The notes: generated from the sequence alone by a model not told the origin. DNA of 64,000 nucleotides from Hirsutella rhossiliensis (GCF_020360975.1 NW_025408671.1:2418001-2482000), one strand, 5' to 3'. Counted from the stretch's first letter, positions 45,499-57,098 are shown. Numbers and translations are program-made.

Positions 45499-47314
45499 GA
45501 TGGCGGTGAGGAGGTTTGAGAGAGAGAAAGTCGCTCGCAGGCCGTGGGCAAAAGAAAGCCCGGGGTGAAAATCTCTGCTTGTCAAGTCGAGTTCATGCGT
45601 GAACAGACGATAGAATGGCTGGAGCAAGAGTGAGTGGCAGGAAGGCGAGGCCGCAGGCTGTTGAAACGAGGGGCCCGAAAGAGTGGGGAGCAGTATGGGA
45701 CGTGGAGGAGGAGAGGAAGGAGAAGAAGGAGAGGAGGGAGAGGAGGGAGAAGAAGACGAAGAAGAGAAAGAAGGAGGGAATAGAGGAAAAGGGTAATGAT
45801 GTGGTGTCAGAAACTATACAGTATGTTGAAAGAGAGGCGCGCGAGAGAGCGCGAGTGGAAAGGAGGGAGGATGGGAAAAAAGGGATCACGGTTGAATAAT
45901 GCAGGGGCCACTATGGGATTCCTCCGGGGCGAAGACGCGCGACAGAACCAAGTGGTACTTGGTTAGCTCCGCGTTACAGCCTGCCGCTGGGGGCCGAAAG
46001 ACGGCGGGTACATGCAGGGTACGCTTGACGGGTGCCCAATCAGACGGGAGCACCAGCGTAGCGAGAGGGTACCCGAGTCAGGGCCGGCCAGTATTTTTGG
46101 AGCATACCTAGGTAGGTAGTACTTACCACCAAGTACGTAGCTACCTACCTACCGAGTACCTGCCTCAAGTACTGTTTGTATGTCGTCCCCAGCCATCCGC
46201 AGCGACCGCTTTTCCTGGAAATTGTCGATACGACATAACGGTCCCAGTACTCCGTATAGATGGCCCTGTTGGACACGTCGCGCCTAATCGTGGCCAAACA
46301 TCAGGGATAACGGGCGCTGCGCCTCGACCGCGGCAGGGGATGCTTGGACAACAAATGCCTCGGCTGCCCGCTGCCGGCTGCCAGCTAATTAGGTAATAAC
46401 TTCAAGTTGCTCGGGACTCGGAGAGAGACGGCGCTGTCAAAAGATGAAACGACGTGCGTGTGTCAGACGAGACACTCTAAAGGCAACACGATACATACAG
46501 CATACAGCATACAGTACCTCGGGCTGCGCAAAGCGGTGATTTTCCCTGTCGACATGTTGCCGCCGTATTACAGCATCCGGCGGCTGTCAACGACGAGAAC
46601 CTTTCCGGGATCCTTGCCTCAGGGGGTGGCTTCGTCGCTTGGCCCCCCTCCGCTTGCCACCTTGGCAGACCCCGTCCTGTACCTCCATTGCGCCCTCTCT
46701 GTCGGCAGTAACAATTTGAAATAACTTAATAATTCCGTCTACGGATAGGCGATCGACTGACTGACCACCAAAAGCCTGCCCCTAACCGTTGACTTTTGGA
46801 CATCCTCGCGTCTTTCTCCCGAGTCCGTCGAATAACAACTTCTCGAATAATAATGGCCATGCTATACCATACTCTGTAGAACAACCTGATTGACACCATC
46901 ATCCCTCGTCGTCGATGCTCTCGTGCCACAATATGCATACGCATCATGCCAAGTGCCCTGTGGCCAATACCACCCGTTCAATGCATCTCGTACTGCCGGC
47001 TTACATTCGTCTTCGATGCAGCCCTGCACCGGCGGCAACCCGGAAGCCGCCCAACGCCAGCCAGCTATTCAATCGTGCATGCAGGGAATGATTTATTTTT
47101 ACCGCTTCTTGAGCCCCGAGGCTGCTTACACGTTTGCACGGCAATGACGCCTCCCTCGTTGGCCGGTGCCTCTTCACCCCAGTCCGGCTGTGTCGCTCCC
47201 TACCCTGCCAGGCACCTCGCAGTGTCCCGGCCAATACATCTTGAAGCAGCTCAAATATACCGCCTACCTAATTATCCTGCCCCCCGACCGCCGCCTGTTG
47301 GTCAAGCTCCACCC
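45499..47314. other. Intergenic with polypurine tract and TACC cluster
   Basis: About 1.8 kb. 45704-45792 is an almost pure purine run on the plus strand (CT-rich on the PLC-like coding strand, in its 5' region). 46104-46160 holds CCTAGGTAGGTAGT and CTACCTACCTACC elements in inverted arrangement. No gene recognised. Confidence 0.6.
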
Positions 47315-48855
47315 TCACTCCGGGTCGTCTGCGTGGCTGTCCTCCGCCTCAGCCGCCGCCTCAGCCGCCGCCGCCGCCTCCATCTCCGCCAACTGCTTCT
47401 TGCCCTCCTCCGTCGTCGCATCAATAATGTGCTCCTGTAAGCTAAGAATGTTGGCCTGCGCCGCTGTCACGTTAGCCAAATCGCCACCGCTCTCGTCGTG
47501 TAGCCAGGGCCACGTACCTCTCCGAAAAGCGCCACCGTCTCCTCCGCCTCCTCCAGCTTCATCTTGCCCAGCACCTCGTTTACCTGGTCCAGCTCGCCAG
47601 ACTCCAGCGCCTGCTTCATGTCCGCACTGAAGCCGTCATACACCTCCCGCGCCTTCTGTACCTCGCCATCCTGGCTGTCGGCCGGCGGCACCTGGATTTG
47701 GATCACCGTTCCGGGCTCTACGGCGTGCAGCTGGATCTGCTCCACCCCGTCGCTCTCCGTTTCCTTGGCCCTCTCCGCCAATATCTCTCGCGACCGGTTG
47801 CGAATCTTCATCGTCATCTCTTGCACGTCCTTGTAAAACAACTCTTGCGCCTGGTGGCCCTTTGTCGTGATACGCTTGAAGAAGAGGCCCACGCCGTCCT
47901 TGCCCAGCCCCCGGCAGTATTGCAGGAGCAGTGCCTGGTGGACGCATTGCCGCGACTCCTCGTCCTTGCGCTCCAGGGCAGCGTTAAACGCAAGCACGAG
48001 GAGGCCGTCTGTTTCACGCTCCGTCAGGATGTGTGGGTGCCGCGAGAGGAAATCGAGGCATCCTGCAAAGTCGTTGGCCTTGATCTGCGCAAACTTCTTG
48101 GCGTCTGGAGAGGCCTCGACTTCGTCGCCCTCGTCCTTGGCCGGCGTGGCGCTCGACGTCGAGAATTGGGGGTTGAGGAGTTCCACCTTGGTGGACTCGG
48201 CCGACGGGTCCGCCTTGCTGACGTGCGAGCTGTTGAAGCCCGTGTGGATGTCGGCGCTGGTAATCTTCTTCTTGTCCTCCTTCTCCAGGTCGCCGAGCTT
48301 CATCATCAAGTCACTCTGCAGCGTCTTCACCTTATCCTCGTGTTCCTGGATCTCGCGTATCATAGCGACGTACCGGTCCTCGGGCTTCTTCTCATCCAGG
48401 GCCTTGTTCACCATATCCAGCAGCACAGCCATCATCTTGGAGTACGTCGGCTGCTCCTTCTCGCCGCTGTGGACTCCCTCGGGCGGCGGCGGCGGCTGGT
48501 CGTCCTTGGCGTCGCCGGCCGACTCCATGACGGCCTTGAAGGCAATCTCGCCCGGGTTTCGCGTCGTCGCTTCCGATGCACGGGCCTTGAGCGACGCCAG
48601 TAGAGCCGAGATGCGCTTCAACAAGCCATCGTTGACGATGCGCTCGTACTTGAGCGTCTCGATGTGGTGCTTGCGCTGCAGCCGCTCCTGGTGGATCTGG
48701 CTCTGCTTGGCCCGGATGAAGGATCGCTTGTCGACATTGGGGTGCACCTCGACGTCCGAGTCGTCGCTGAGCTCCAGCGCGTCCTGGCAGGGTCAGCCGG
48801 CCGGTCTTGAAGATGACGAGGAGAGACGTACCCATTTGCTGTAGTCGACAGGCAT
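47315..48855 (-). CDS. CDC37: Hsp90 co-chaperone Cdc37
   Basis: The model is complement(47315..47455, 47518..48783, 48832..48855), with introns of 62 and 48 bp and 476 residues. The 8-residue first exon (MPVDYSKW) joins DALELSDDSDVEVHPNVDKRSFI, placing the conserved CK2 phospho-site at Ser14. The kinase-binding N-domain, the central Hsp90-binding region (FAGCLDFLSRHPHILTERETDGLLVLAFNAAL) and the C-domain (MKQALESGELDQVNEVLGKMKLEEAEE) are in order. The last exon gives ANILSLQEHIIDATTEEGKKQL and an Ala/Glu tail. Cdc37 loads protein kinases onto Hsp90 in the cytosol. The acceptor at 47457-47456 was preferred over one 10 bp upstream, because only it keeps the conserved frame. Confidence 0.94.
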
Positions 48856-49690
48856 CTTGCGAGAGGCTTGCAGCCGCTACCTGCTTGGAGGCGAAGACCC
48901 GTTTCGTCTCTGAGCCGTTTCGTCCTCGACAAAGACTCTTTTTCCGGCAGAGATGGAGCAGGAGGGACGAACCGCTCCGGCCAATCGCGCGACCGCCGGC
49001 GAGCCCCGCTGGTGGAGGAGGGGTAGGAAGTCCCACGGATGCTCCTGCTCTGATTGGCCACGTCGCATCATCGTGCTTGCTTGGCGAATGAGCCATGGCA
49101 TCACCTGACCTCCAAATTACAACGACAGTCGAGCATAGAAAACACTAGCTCTATAACGCCGGATTATACCACCGGAGAAGCGCAGGGCATTGGCAGTATC
49201 TATGTGGGACTAAACTGCAATCCCCGGCAACGATAGTTCTCTTACCGATTTCTTACTCTCGCCGGCGCTCAGCTTAACATGGCGTTGCCGCAACAGGCAA
49301 CCTCGACAGATGCTGCTCCTGGCATCAGTCGTGGCGAAACGGGCTGGAGGACAAAAGGAAGACAGTATCGCCGCAGTCGTAGTCTCGACCCCCGTCCAAG
49401 TCTCGACGAGTGTGTGCATCCGTTCATTTCTCTGCCAGTGCTGCTGTGGAAGTCTCCTTGCTGCTCTGATCGTTCCTCCAAGTCTCGACCAGTGTGTGTT
49501 GTTGGTTCGATCGCATTGCACCTCGTTGGGCGTGAGCGGGCGGGCAGGTCGTCGATTGGCCACATATGGGGCTTTTTGGAGCCTGTAGTGAGACAAAATT
49601 CCCAGGCTTGCAGGCATACATATACCATTCGTCGCTCATCCGCCTCAGATCATACACCATCTTCCGTACATATCTCGTCTGCTCATAATC
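48856..49690. other. Intergenic, no gene recognised
   Basis: 835 bp between the divergent CDC37 and APH-like genes. Short frames only. No repeat or RNA gene recognised. Confidence 0.55.
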
Positions 49691-50790
49691 ATGGTGTATT
49701 CAGAGTATTCTATGGAGGATGAAATCTCCGATTTCTTTACCAAAACGTCCGTCACTCGTTCAGACTGCGATGCGCGAGCAGAGCAGCTTGTTGGCGGCAC
49801 GGCCACCCTGTCGTCGTCCAAGGCAGCTGCAGTTACTCGGTTTATTGCGGCCCGTGTCTTGAGTACGTCGTCCAGTTCCGCTTCAAGTCTCTACAGCTCG
49901 ACTTGAAGACCGTTTCTCTGGCGAGACAGATGTACGGATCTTTGGTTCCGACCACCTCGTTTGAGGATCAAATGGGGGATGAATCATCAGAAGCCAAGGA
50001 GCCCCTTTCCGTATACGTCATGAGCCGGATCAAAGGTGTGTCCCATCTGGACTTCATCCTGGCGCATGATTTGCCCGACAATTCACCAGAGAACTCCGCT
50101 GGCCGCCAGAGACTGATGATGGATGTGGCACGGTAAGAGATATCCCACCGAGTGACATATCAGTTTTCTCACACTAACCGTCGTAGATTCTTTGCTGTTG
50201 CGTGGAAAACGCCGCAGCCAGTTGATCAAGGCTACCGTGCAAAGGTTAGAGAGACATTTGAAAGAGAACTTCGCATGTTGCTCGAGGCCCTTCCCGTCCG
50301 ACTGCACCATATTATCCGGAAGTGCATTGACTCAATGGACGCTATATTTTCACTTCCTATGGTGCTTCTTCACACCGATTTTGGCGATTGCAATATCATT
50401 GTCGATGAGGCAACTCGCCATCTAGTTGGAGTAATTGACTGGGCCGAGGCGGACGTCCATCCCTTCGGTGTCAACCTCTTCTGCCTGCAGAGTCTGACTG
50501 GAAAGCTGCACCTTCGAAACGGCTGGATACGGTATGACGACTATGACAAACTTCACGATGTCTTTTGGACTACCTTTAGAGACGAAGTCGGCGACTTGAC
50601 GAATGATTGCATTGAAGCTATTCAACTAGCCAGGACTACGGGCTTGTTGCTAGCAAAAGGCTTTACCATACGCCTTGCCAATGAGCCAGAGCCGGTTCCC
50701 ATTGGAAATGACGAATGCGGACGCTACAACATGTTGTGGCTAGATGGATTTCTGGTCAACCCCGCAACGAAGTTTAACGACATCGATTGA
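49691..50790 (+). pseudogene. APH-family kinase-like gene with a frameshift
   Basis: Part one (49691 to about 49797) reads MEDEISDFF... to CDARAEQLVGG; the conserved continuation, HPVVVQGSCSYSVYCGP and YVVQFRFKSLQLDLKTVSLARQMYG, is in a different frame up to 50132. A normal 54-bp intron (50133-50186, branch CTAAC) then leads to 50187..50790. The second part holds LLHTDFGDCNIIVD (Brenner-type catalytic loop) and GVIDWAEADVHPFG (metal-binding D). Fungal homologues of this aminoglycoside-phosphotransferase fold (APH) have unknown small-molecule or protein substrates. The frame break (one base missing or two extra, near 49793-49797) has no intron signals. All later exons are open, so it is either a recent break or a single sequence error. 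Confidence 0.72.
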
Positions 50791-52073
50791 AGGCATAACA
50801 GGCGCGAGGTGTTGTACTTGTCAGTATAATGACCGTGTATGAAGCCCAGCAATTGCAGGAGTCCAGCGTGAGGTGGCTGAAAAGAACGACACAGATGTGA
50901 AGGGGGGTTGAAGCAAGATTAGAGTACACCAGCCGCAGTAAGAGCGGACTTGACTTAGACAGTGGTTTTCCAGCACTGAAGACCTCATGGTTGCCTGATT
51001 TCAGCCTTAGGTGCGTCTCGTTCGATTGACACACGCGCAGATTCCATCTACCATCTCAAACTTCTAGCCAGTGATTCTAGTAGGAATCAAGCAAGCGTGT
51101 GTCCCCGGGGATTTTGAAGTGACCGTGGATGAGATGAACACCAAGAAGCTTGTCGGCGTTGTGCTAGACGAAGAGGTTCGCGGGGTATTGGATATGCTTC
51201 TCCTCAACAGCTGGTTGTTGAGCGTCGTCTCGAAGCTTTGGGTCTCCAAAGCCTTGTTCAGCGACGGAAGACGACAGATATAGCCACAAGTGTCACCATG
51301 ATGCGATGGAATCAATGACTGGATTATTTCAGAGACTGCCAACTACCATTTCTTTTCCTGGTCATCTGATCGACAAATATCGACGGGAACCGGGCCCTTG
51401 CGGTATATTTACAAGATTGCAGTACGCCTCCAGAATACCTAGAATGTAAGCGCTCTCCTCAACTTGCTGTGCTTCTGCGTCCATGAGTCACAAGACGCCA
51501 CGCAGGAAACCGGTTCCTCCATCAATCTTCATCGCTGCCTGGATCAGGTAAAGCATGTCCTTGGTTGGAGGGTTTGTCAGGCCCCAACCGAAAGGAAAGG
51601 CGGCGGTGCCAGAGCAGACTTGTAGTGCACGCGCCTTCTGCGCGCGGGTTGTGAATGGTTGGATGATATCTCGCCAAAGGGCCCCCGTACGCGTACAGCG
51701 GTGAGTTGGTTTGTCGACGACGACTTCTGCAGGCTGGTTCATGCCGGTGTCACAAGCCTTCGGCCGCGCATTACCTAGCTAGGTAATGTTCGAAATCGCG
51801 ACTTTAAGTGAATGTAACTATAAAGTCTGTTGTTGTAGGGGCCAAAGGCCGCGAAGCTGGCCTCTGACTTCTCACAAGGTTTCCGCCGATTGCTGTGACA
51901 CTCGACTACATCTATGACTTGGTCATTAGAGACTGTGGGCTGCTGCAACGCGGATGAGAAATCTGACGGGTGGACAGAGTGCGAAAACCGCTCCTTGGCT
52001 CGCTGACGTGCGACGGAGTCGCCCAACAGCCTTATACAGTATATCGCTTTCCGTTCCAGTCCACTATCCTCCT
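50791..52073. other. Intergenic, no gene recognised
   Basis: About 1.28 kb between the convergent APH-like gene and the phosphate symporter. Two short frames (51071-51283 plus; 51488-51742 minus) have no domain. A CTAGCTAGGTAA element is at 51776-51787. Confidence 0.5.
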
Positions 52074-54069
52074 TCATCCCCCTCCAGAAGCAAAATGGGG
52101 GGCATTGAGAAACAGGCCCATGAGGACTCCTCCGATGGTGCCGGCAACGGGGATGGTGGCTATCCAAGACAGTACGAGGAGGCTCACACGCTGGAAGTTG
52201 ACTGCCTTGAAGGTGCCGTTGCAGAGGCCGACGCCAACCGTGGCCCCGGTGATGCACATGGACGTGGAGACGGGCAGAGAGTATTGGGAAAAGAGGAGGA
52301 CGGTGATGGCGGCACCCATCTCCATGGAGCTTCCTGCAACAAAGTAAGCCGACGCAATCATCACCGAGGGATAGCGACGAACCTCTGCTGGGCGAGTGAT
52401 ATGTGATCTTGTTGCCCATTACTGCATTTTACACCACAGTCAGCACCAATAACATTCATACACTAAATTCCGCTGCTGCTGGATTAGCACCCACCTTTCA
52501 TGATGTTGTATCCATAGGTAATCAGGCCGAGCGAGATAGTTGCGGAGAGGACGGCCAGCTGCCAGACGGGAACAGGAGCCTTGGCGGCAGCGGCGTTGCC
52601 GGTAGACCAGGACAAGTAGATGACAGCCCAGGGTCCGACCGAGTTCCCGATGTCATTGGCACCATGAGCAAATGAGGCAGTGCAGGCCGTGAGGATCTGG
52701 ACAAACGAGTAGGTGTGCTCGACCTCGTTGGGGTACTTCTCCGCATGCGCATACACACGCTGCATGCGGATGCCGTCCGGGGTGCCAGCAGTGCCTGTCT
52801 GTGCGGCATGGATGTCGTAATGGAGGCCGTAGAGAGCGCCCCAGACAACCATGGCGGGGATGCGCTTCGCGAGCGTCTTGATGTTGTGGAGCTCGTAGAT
52901 CTGCCCGGCGCCTATGGGGTTGTCGCGGAGTGTCCGTAGTGCCCAGCCTAAGGGGCCGCGCTTCCTCATGAGCCTTGCATGCAGCTTGCTCTCTCCCTGG
53001 GCCGCGAGCTCCTTTGATGCGGCCAGGGAAGCCTCGGCTGTGGCAACGTTGATATCTTTTCCTTCAGCCGGCTCCATTGAGGGCGCGACGCCTAGCTCGG
53101 CCCTTTTTGCCGCATCCTCACCCATGGAGTTGGGCAGAGGCTGGTCGTCAGGCTCATCCTGGACCACGGCGTAGTTGGGGATATTGGCCATGGCCGCGTC
53201 GGCGGGAGTTGGGCGCTTGAAGAGCAGCGGGCCCATGACGAACATCCACCACTTGACCGTGTAGTCCTTCTTGATGACCTTTGCGTGGACAAAGGGGACG
53301 AAGAAGAGGGCCGACAGGAGGGCGACGCCGCCGCCCGTGCCCATGGTGACGGCAGCAACGTACCAGCCGGGCTTCTGGTTCAGCTGGAGGTTGGGCGAGC
53401 CCTTGTAGACGATGGACAGGGTGCAGATGGTGCCGGCGATGAGAAAGAAGAAGGGCGAGGTGTAGACGGCCCATGGCACCGGCCTGGAGCGCATGTGGAC
53501 GACCAGCTTGACGAGCATGAAGATTGAGGCGGCGAAGCCGGCCGAGATGACGGGGGCCATGCCCAGGCCGGCAAAGATGGCACCCAGACCCTTGCCGTTG
53601 TTCCATCCCCATTGCACTCGCGAGGCGCCGACAGTGGCGACACCGACGCCGGCGACAGCTGAGATGAGCGAGTAGGTCGAGGAGACGTGGGCCGAGTGCC
53701 GCGTACACCACATGACCCAGGACGAGGCAGCGGCGAGGGCGCAGGTGAATGCAAGCATCTGCACGCCAGCATCGCTGCGGAAGGCGGCGTTGGGGATGAT
53801 GCCGTTTTTGATTGTCTCAGCCGTGCGTGCGCCAACAGTAATGGCCCCGAGCATCTCAAAGATGGTGCCGAAGACCATGGCCTGTCTGTAGGAGATGGAC
53901 CTCGACGAGACACTCGTCGCCCAGGCGTTTGCCACGTCGTCTGGCCGGTCAGCGAGTCGACGGCGCACAGAGGAAGGGAGGGCCACTCACTTGCGCCATT
54001 GTTGTAGGCATCGAGCATGGCAAAGAATGTGCCGATGACAAAGACGTAGGTATACTGGTCGAGCGCCAT
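52074..54069 (-). CDS. Na+/phosphate symporter, PHO4 (Pho89) family
   Basis: Four exons, complement(52074..52333, 52383..52421, 52495..53940, 53991..54069), give 607 residues. The two family repeats are both present: GANDVANAWATSVSSRS is recreated at the first junction (about residues 25-41) and GANDIGNSVGPWAVIYLSW is in the C-terminal half. About ten membrane segments flank a large hydrophilic loop (about residues 250-390). The 39-nt third exon encodes MGNKITYHSPSR, and the last exon has ISTSMCITGATVGVGL-like sequence. Such symporters (Neurospora PHO-4, yeast Pho89) take up phosphate at the plasma membrane and are induced under phosphate starvation. A TATATA element sits ~85 bp upstream of the start. 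No CACGTG site was seen in the near upstream DNA. Confidence 0.93.
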
Positions 54070-56660
54070 ATTGACGGGAATGAAGACGGCCTGCTGTCAC
54101 TGATGCTGGAGACGGCGAGGGGGGGGGAGACGGCGAGGGAGTCAGGATACAGGTATATAAAAGCCGCCTGCAACATGTCTCCTTCCCTCCTTCCATCCTT
54201 CCCCATGATAAAAGCTTCCATCAGCTCCGCACCCCAAGAAAGGAAGGCCGAAATGCTGTTGCGCCACCCTCGCGCATATTGTAGACAAAATCATCGTCCC
54301 AATGACAGCCGTCGAAACGCCCACGCGCAGCCCATCTCACGTCAGCGCCCCTGCCGTCCAGTGAGGTACTTGGCATCTTGGTTAATCAATACCACCTATC
54401 CCGGCAGGTGTCGACAAGGGATGCACTGTATGTATTAGCGCCGGAGACGAGTGGCGACGTGGACTTTGCATGCTGCCGTTGGTACCAAGTACGTGCTGGA
54501 AGCCTGGAACCTTGACGTAGCACATGCAAAGGAGATGCGCGCACCTTATGATAGGGACGGTGCGCGGCATAACTCTTCTCCTATGCACAGTCTCGGTGAC
54601 GCTGGCTTTTCCAGTTCTACCCATGGCCTGTAGCAGGATGGCAGGTCCAGCACTATTAATGATTAGCTCAAGCGATGGCTCCGTCTCGGGCGCGCTATTG
54701 GCCGACTGATAACCTTAATGATAGAGGTGAGACGCTTAGTTAGAACCTTACTGCTGCTCCATGCAAAAGAGATGCGCGCACATTACATAACGCAATTCTT
54801 GTGACCGATCTGCGCAGTTCTAGCAGTACAGTACAGTACGGGGCTGGTTTCAAGGCCGTCGTACGGATAATGTGAGGAAACCACTGGATTGTGCAGGCAA
54901 AAGGGAAGTGACACTCCAACAGATGGCCTGGCAGTGGACCCTAATATGCCATGGAGGTGCTGCCACGGAGGTGCTGGTGGCAGCTGACAGATAGCCTATA
55001 ATTGAAATAAGAACCCACTAAATTAAGCCGGCTTGGCGGGTCTGGGGCAGTGGGGGCCCCACACATAGGGCTGCGTTCTGCCACCAGAGGAACCTGTCAG
55101 AATAATTAGTGATTTGCCTAATGGGGGCAATGGCACGAGGATTCAGCGGATGAGCCAAAAAAAAATTGTGGCCCTAAGAGAAGTGTCTTGATGATGTTAT
55201 GTGCGTGTGAAGAAGAAGAAGCTTCGGAAGATGCGGGCCTTTGTAGGAGTACGTAGGGTCATGGGGCCATTTCCCTGAGCCCCAGAATCCTCTAAGCCAC
55301 CGCACGTGACAAATCCCGTGACCTTGACTGTACGGCCTCGGCCTCCAGCTATATGTATGCCCTGATATGACAGGCAAGTTGAGCTCGGTCTGGAAATAAT
55401 CGATGACCAACACTTGGAGATGGGATAAATAAGATCGCATCCTTGGCAAAGGCCACGGAAGCAACACCAGTCTGAGCCCGCCCTTGATTGCACGGTAAAG
55501 CGCGATGACTCGTCGACGGCATATACTATATAGCAAGAGCTGTTATATATACGGGCTAAAGTTGTGAGCTTTCATACCTACCTGAAATAGCATAAAACGG
55601 ATTTAGTAAGAGGCACTTGAGGTAAGGAGAAAGGAGGGTCCGGACTATAAAGGTCCATTACGTAGAGTCGTTAATACGACAACATCCTTCTTAGTTTACT
55701 CTGTAGGCATGATACTGCGCTTTGTCTAAGCTACTAAAGTCTGGCAGTGCTCAAGCATACCTAGACGGTTCCTGTTCCGAAAATCTCAACCACTAGTAAG
55801 AGTGAAAGAGGAAAGGCTGTTATATGCTATTGAAAGTTAGAGTACGGGAAGAAGGGAAACTCACCGAGCCGCCTCGAGATCTTGTCGGCCTTGCTGCTAA
55901 CGAAGGCTCGATGTAGATACCGTCACAATAGGGTCCTGCCCTAGGAGTACCGCCCACACCTTATTGCCGCTCCCAGACAAGAGACAACATTCATACAGCG
56001 TCACGTACAATGAATGCTGCCCTACACTACGAACAGGCCACTCCGCAGCACTGCTACATTCGCCCGAAGTCCTCCACGGCACGGGCTCAAACCCATGGAG
56101 CGATGGGCTGGCCGACACTGGAATCGGTGGCTTCTCGTTTCCTCCGATGCTTGGTGCGCAACTATCAAATAAGAAGACGAATGGGAGGGCTGCAGGCGGT
56201 TACCCGTCATCGTCGACAACGCCCTCGGAACACCGTTGACTCTTGTCACATCGCGTGGCCCCCGGCGCGACGAGTAGCCACTCATCTTGGCCGATGTCCA
56301 TCGCTGTCAGCTCAGCGTTACACCTGAGTACATGAAGGGGTGGAAAATAATGGACAGCACTTTGTACACACGCACTGTAGACCGGCGTAGAGATTACGAC
56401 AAAGGCACAGGAAACGACGAGACAGCAATGCTGGTCCAGGTAACGAATTGTAATGAATGCTACGGGTGTACTTCACCCTCTTGCTGCTGACCGTCCGTAT
56501 CATATTTCGCTCCCCTTCTTTCGTCTGTACATCTTTTTGTTGCTACTTTGCAACTGTTCCTGTGTCCGCGCTCATTCGTCATAAAGAAAGTAAAGTCATG
56601 ACCAGCACATTGATGACATCGCGGCGCCACCCTTCATCACCGACTTGTGTCCCGTGTCTT
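54070..56660. other. Intergenic, AT-richer in parts, with a dispersed duplication
   Basis: About 2.6 kb with no supportable gene. The stretch 54.9-55.9 kb is visibly richer in A/T and stop codons than the rest. A 26-bp near-identical segment is repeated at 54523-54548 and 54760-54785. Degraded transposon sequence is possible, but no ends or transposase fragments were identified. Confidence 0.5.
54523..54785. repeat. Two-copy 26-bp direct repeat
   Basis: CATGCAAARGAGATGCGCGC followed by ACMTTA occurs at 54523-54548 and 54760-54785 with two substitutions. A CCTTAATGATAG-like sequence also recurs near each copy, suggesting an old local duplication of about 237 bp. Confidence 0.6.
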
Positions 56661-56995
56661 TTACCTGCAAGAGCATACACGGCCAATGCCTCGGCAGGGG
56701 CAGACGCGAACAGGCCGAGTGCAGTGGCAGCCGTGCGGACCGCAAATTCCCCTGCACCTCTATACATGCCAAGTCAAAGCCGGTTAGTGAGTGTCCGACG
56801 CCTCTCAGGTGGGAGATTGAAGGTTTGCCTTACCGCCCTGGCCTCAGCAAAGGACCCGGGGGCGTCGTCGGGAGTCGAGACGCCCGAGTCGGCAACGTCG
56901 CCGACTTCGGCCTCCTCTGCCACTTCGGGGATCGCGGTGGAGAGAACAGAGCTTGCCAGGGCCCCGAGGAGCAGGAGGTTGGTAAAGAGCTTCAT
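56661..56995 (-). CDS. Putative secreted Cys/Arg-rich peptide precursor
   Basis: The model is complement(56661..56759, 56834..56995), with 86 residues. Exon 1 (54 residues) has a signal peptide (MKLFTNLLLLGALASSVLS) and an acidic pro-region (PEVAEEAEVGDVADSG...) ending in FAEARA. The 74-bp intron has GTAAGG, a CTAAC branch point about 24 nt before TATAG, and phase 0. Exon 2 encodes 32 residues, with seven Arg, no acidic residue and eight Cys at 56, 60, 65, 67, 74, 76, 83 and 85; three CxC pairs are spaced exactly nine residues apart. The stop follows at once. A TATA box lies ~100 bp upstream. The architecture resembles prepro-type defensive peptides or, less likely, metal-binding peptides. 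I know no family with this spacing. Another frame of exon 2 is Ala-rich and open, so the frame choice rests on the splice phase. Confidence 0.6.
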
Positions 56996-57091
56996 TTTCA
57001 GACTGGACGAGGAGGTTAACGGGGCAGGGATGGATGATTTGGGAGAGAGTGTCCTGACGAACCCATCTGTGGCGGAGGGATGGGACCTCCC

Positions 57092-57098
57092 TTTTATA
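57092..57098 (-). promoter_or_regulatory. TATA box of the Cys-rich peptide gene
   Basis: On the minus strand the sequence reads GGCTATAAAAGGG, a perfect TATA element about 100 bp before the ATG at 56995, which would leave a 5' leader of about 70 nt. Strong TATA boxes are typical of highly inducible fungal genes. Confidence 0.7.

Noticed and set aside
44269..45519. 416-residue open frame on the plus strand
   Set aside because: Antisense shadow of the PLC-like gene.
51488..51742. 84-residue minus-strand frame near the phosphate symporter
   Set aside because: No recognisable domain and no start or splice support; it may be a relic but cannot be argued from sequence.
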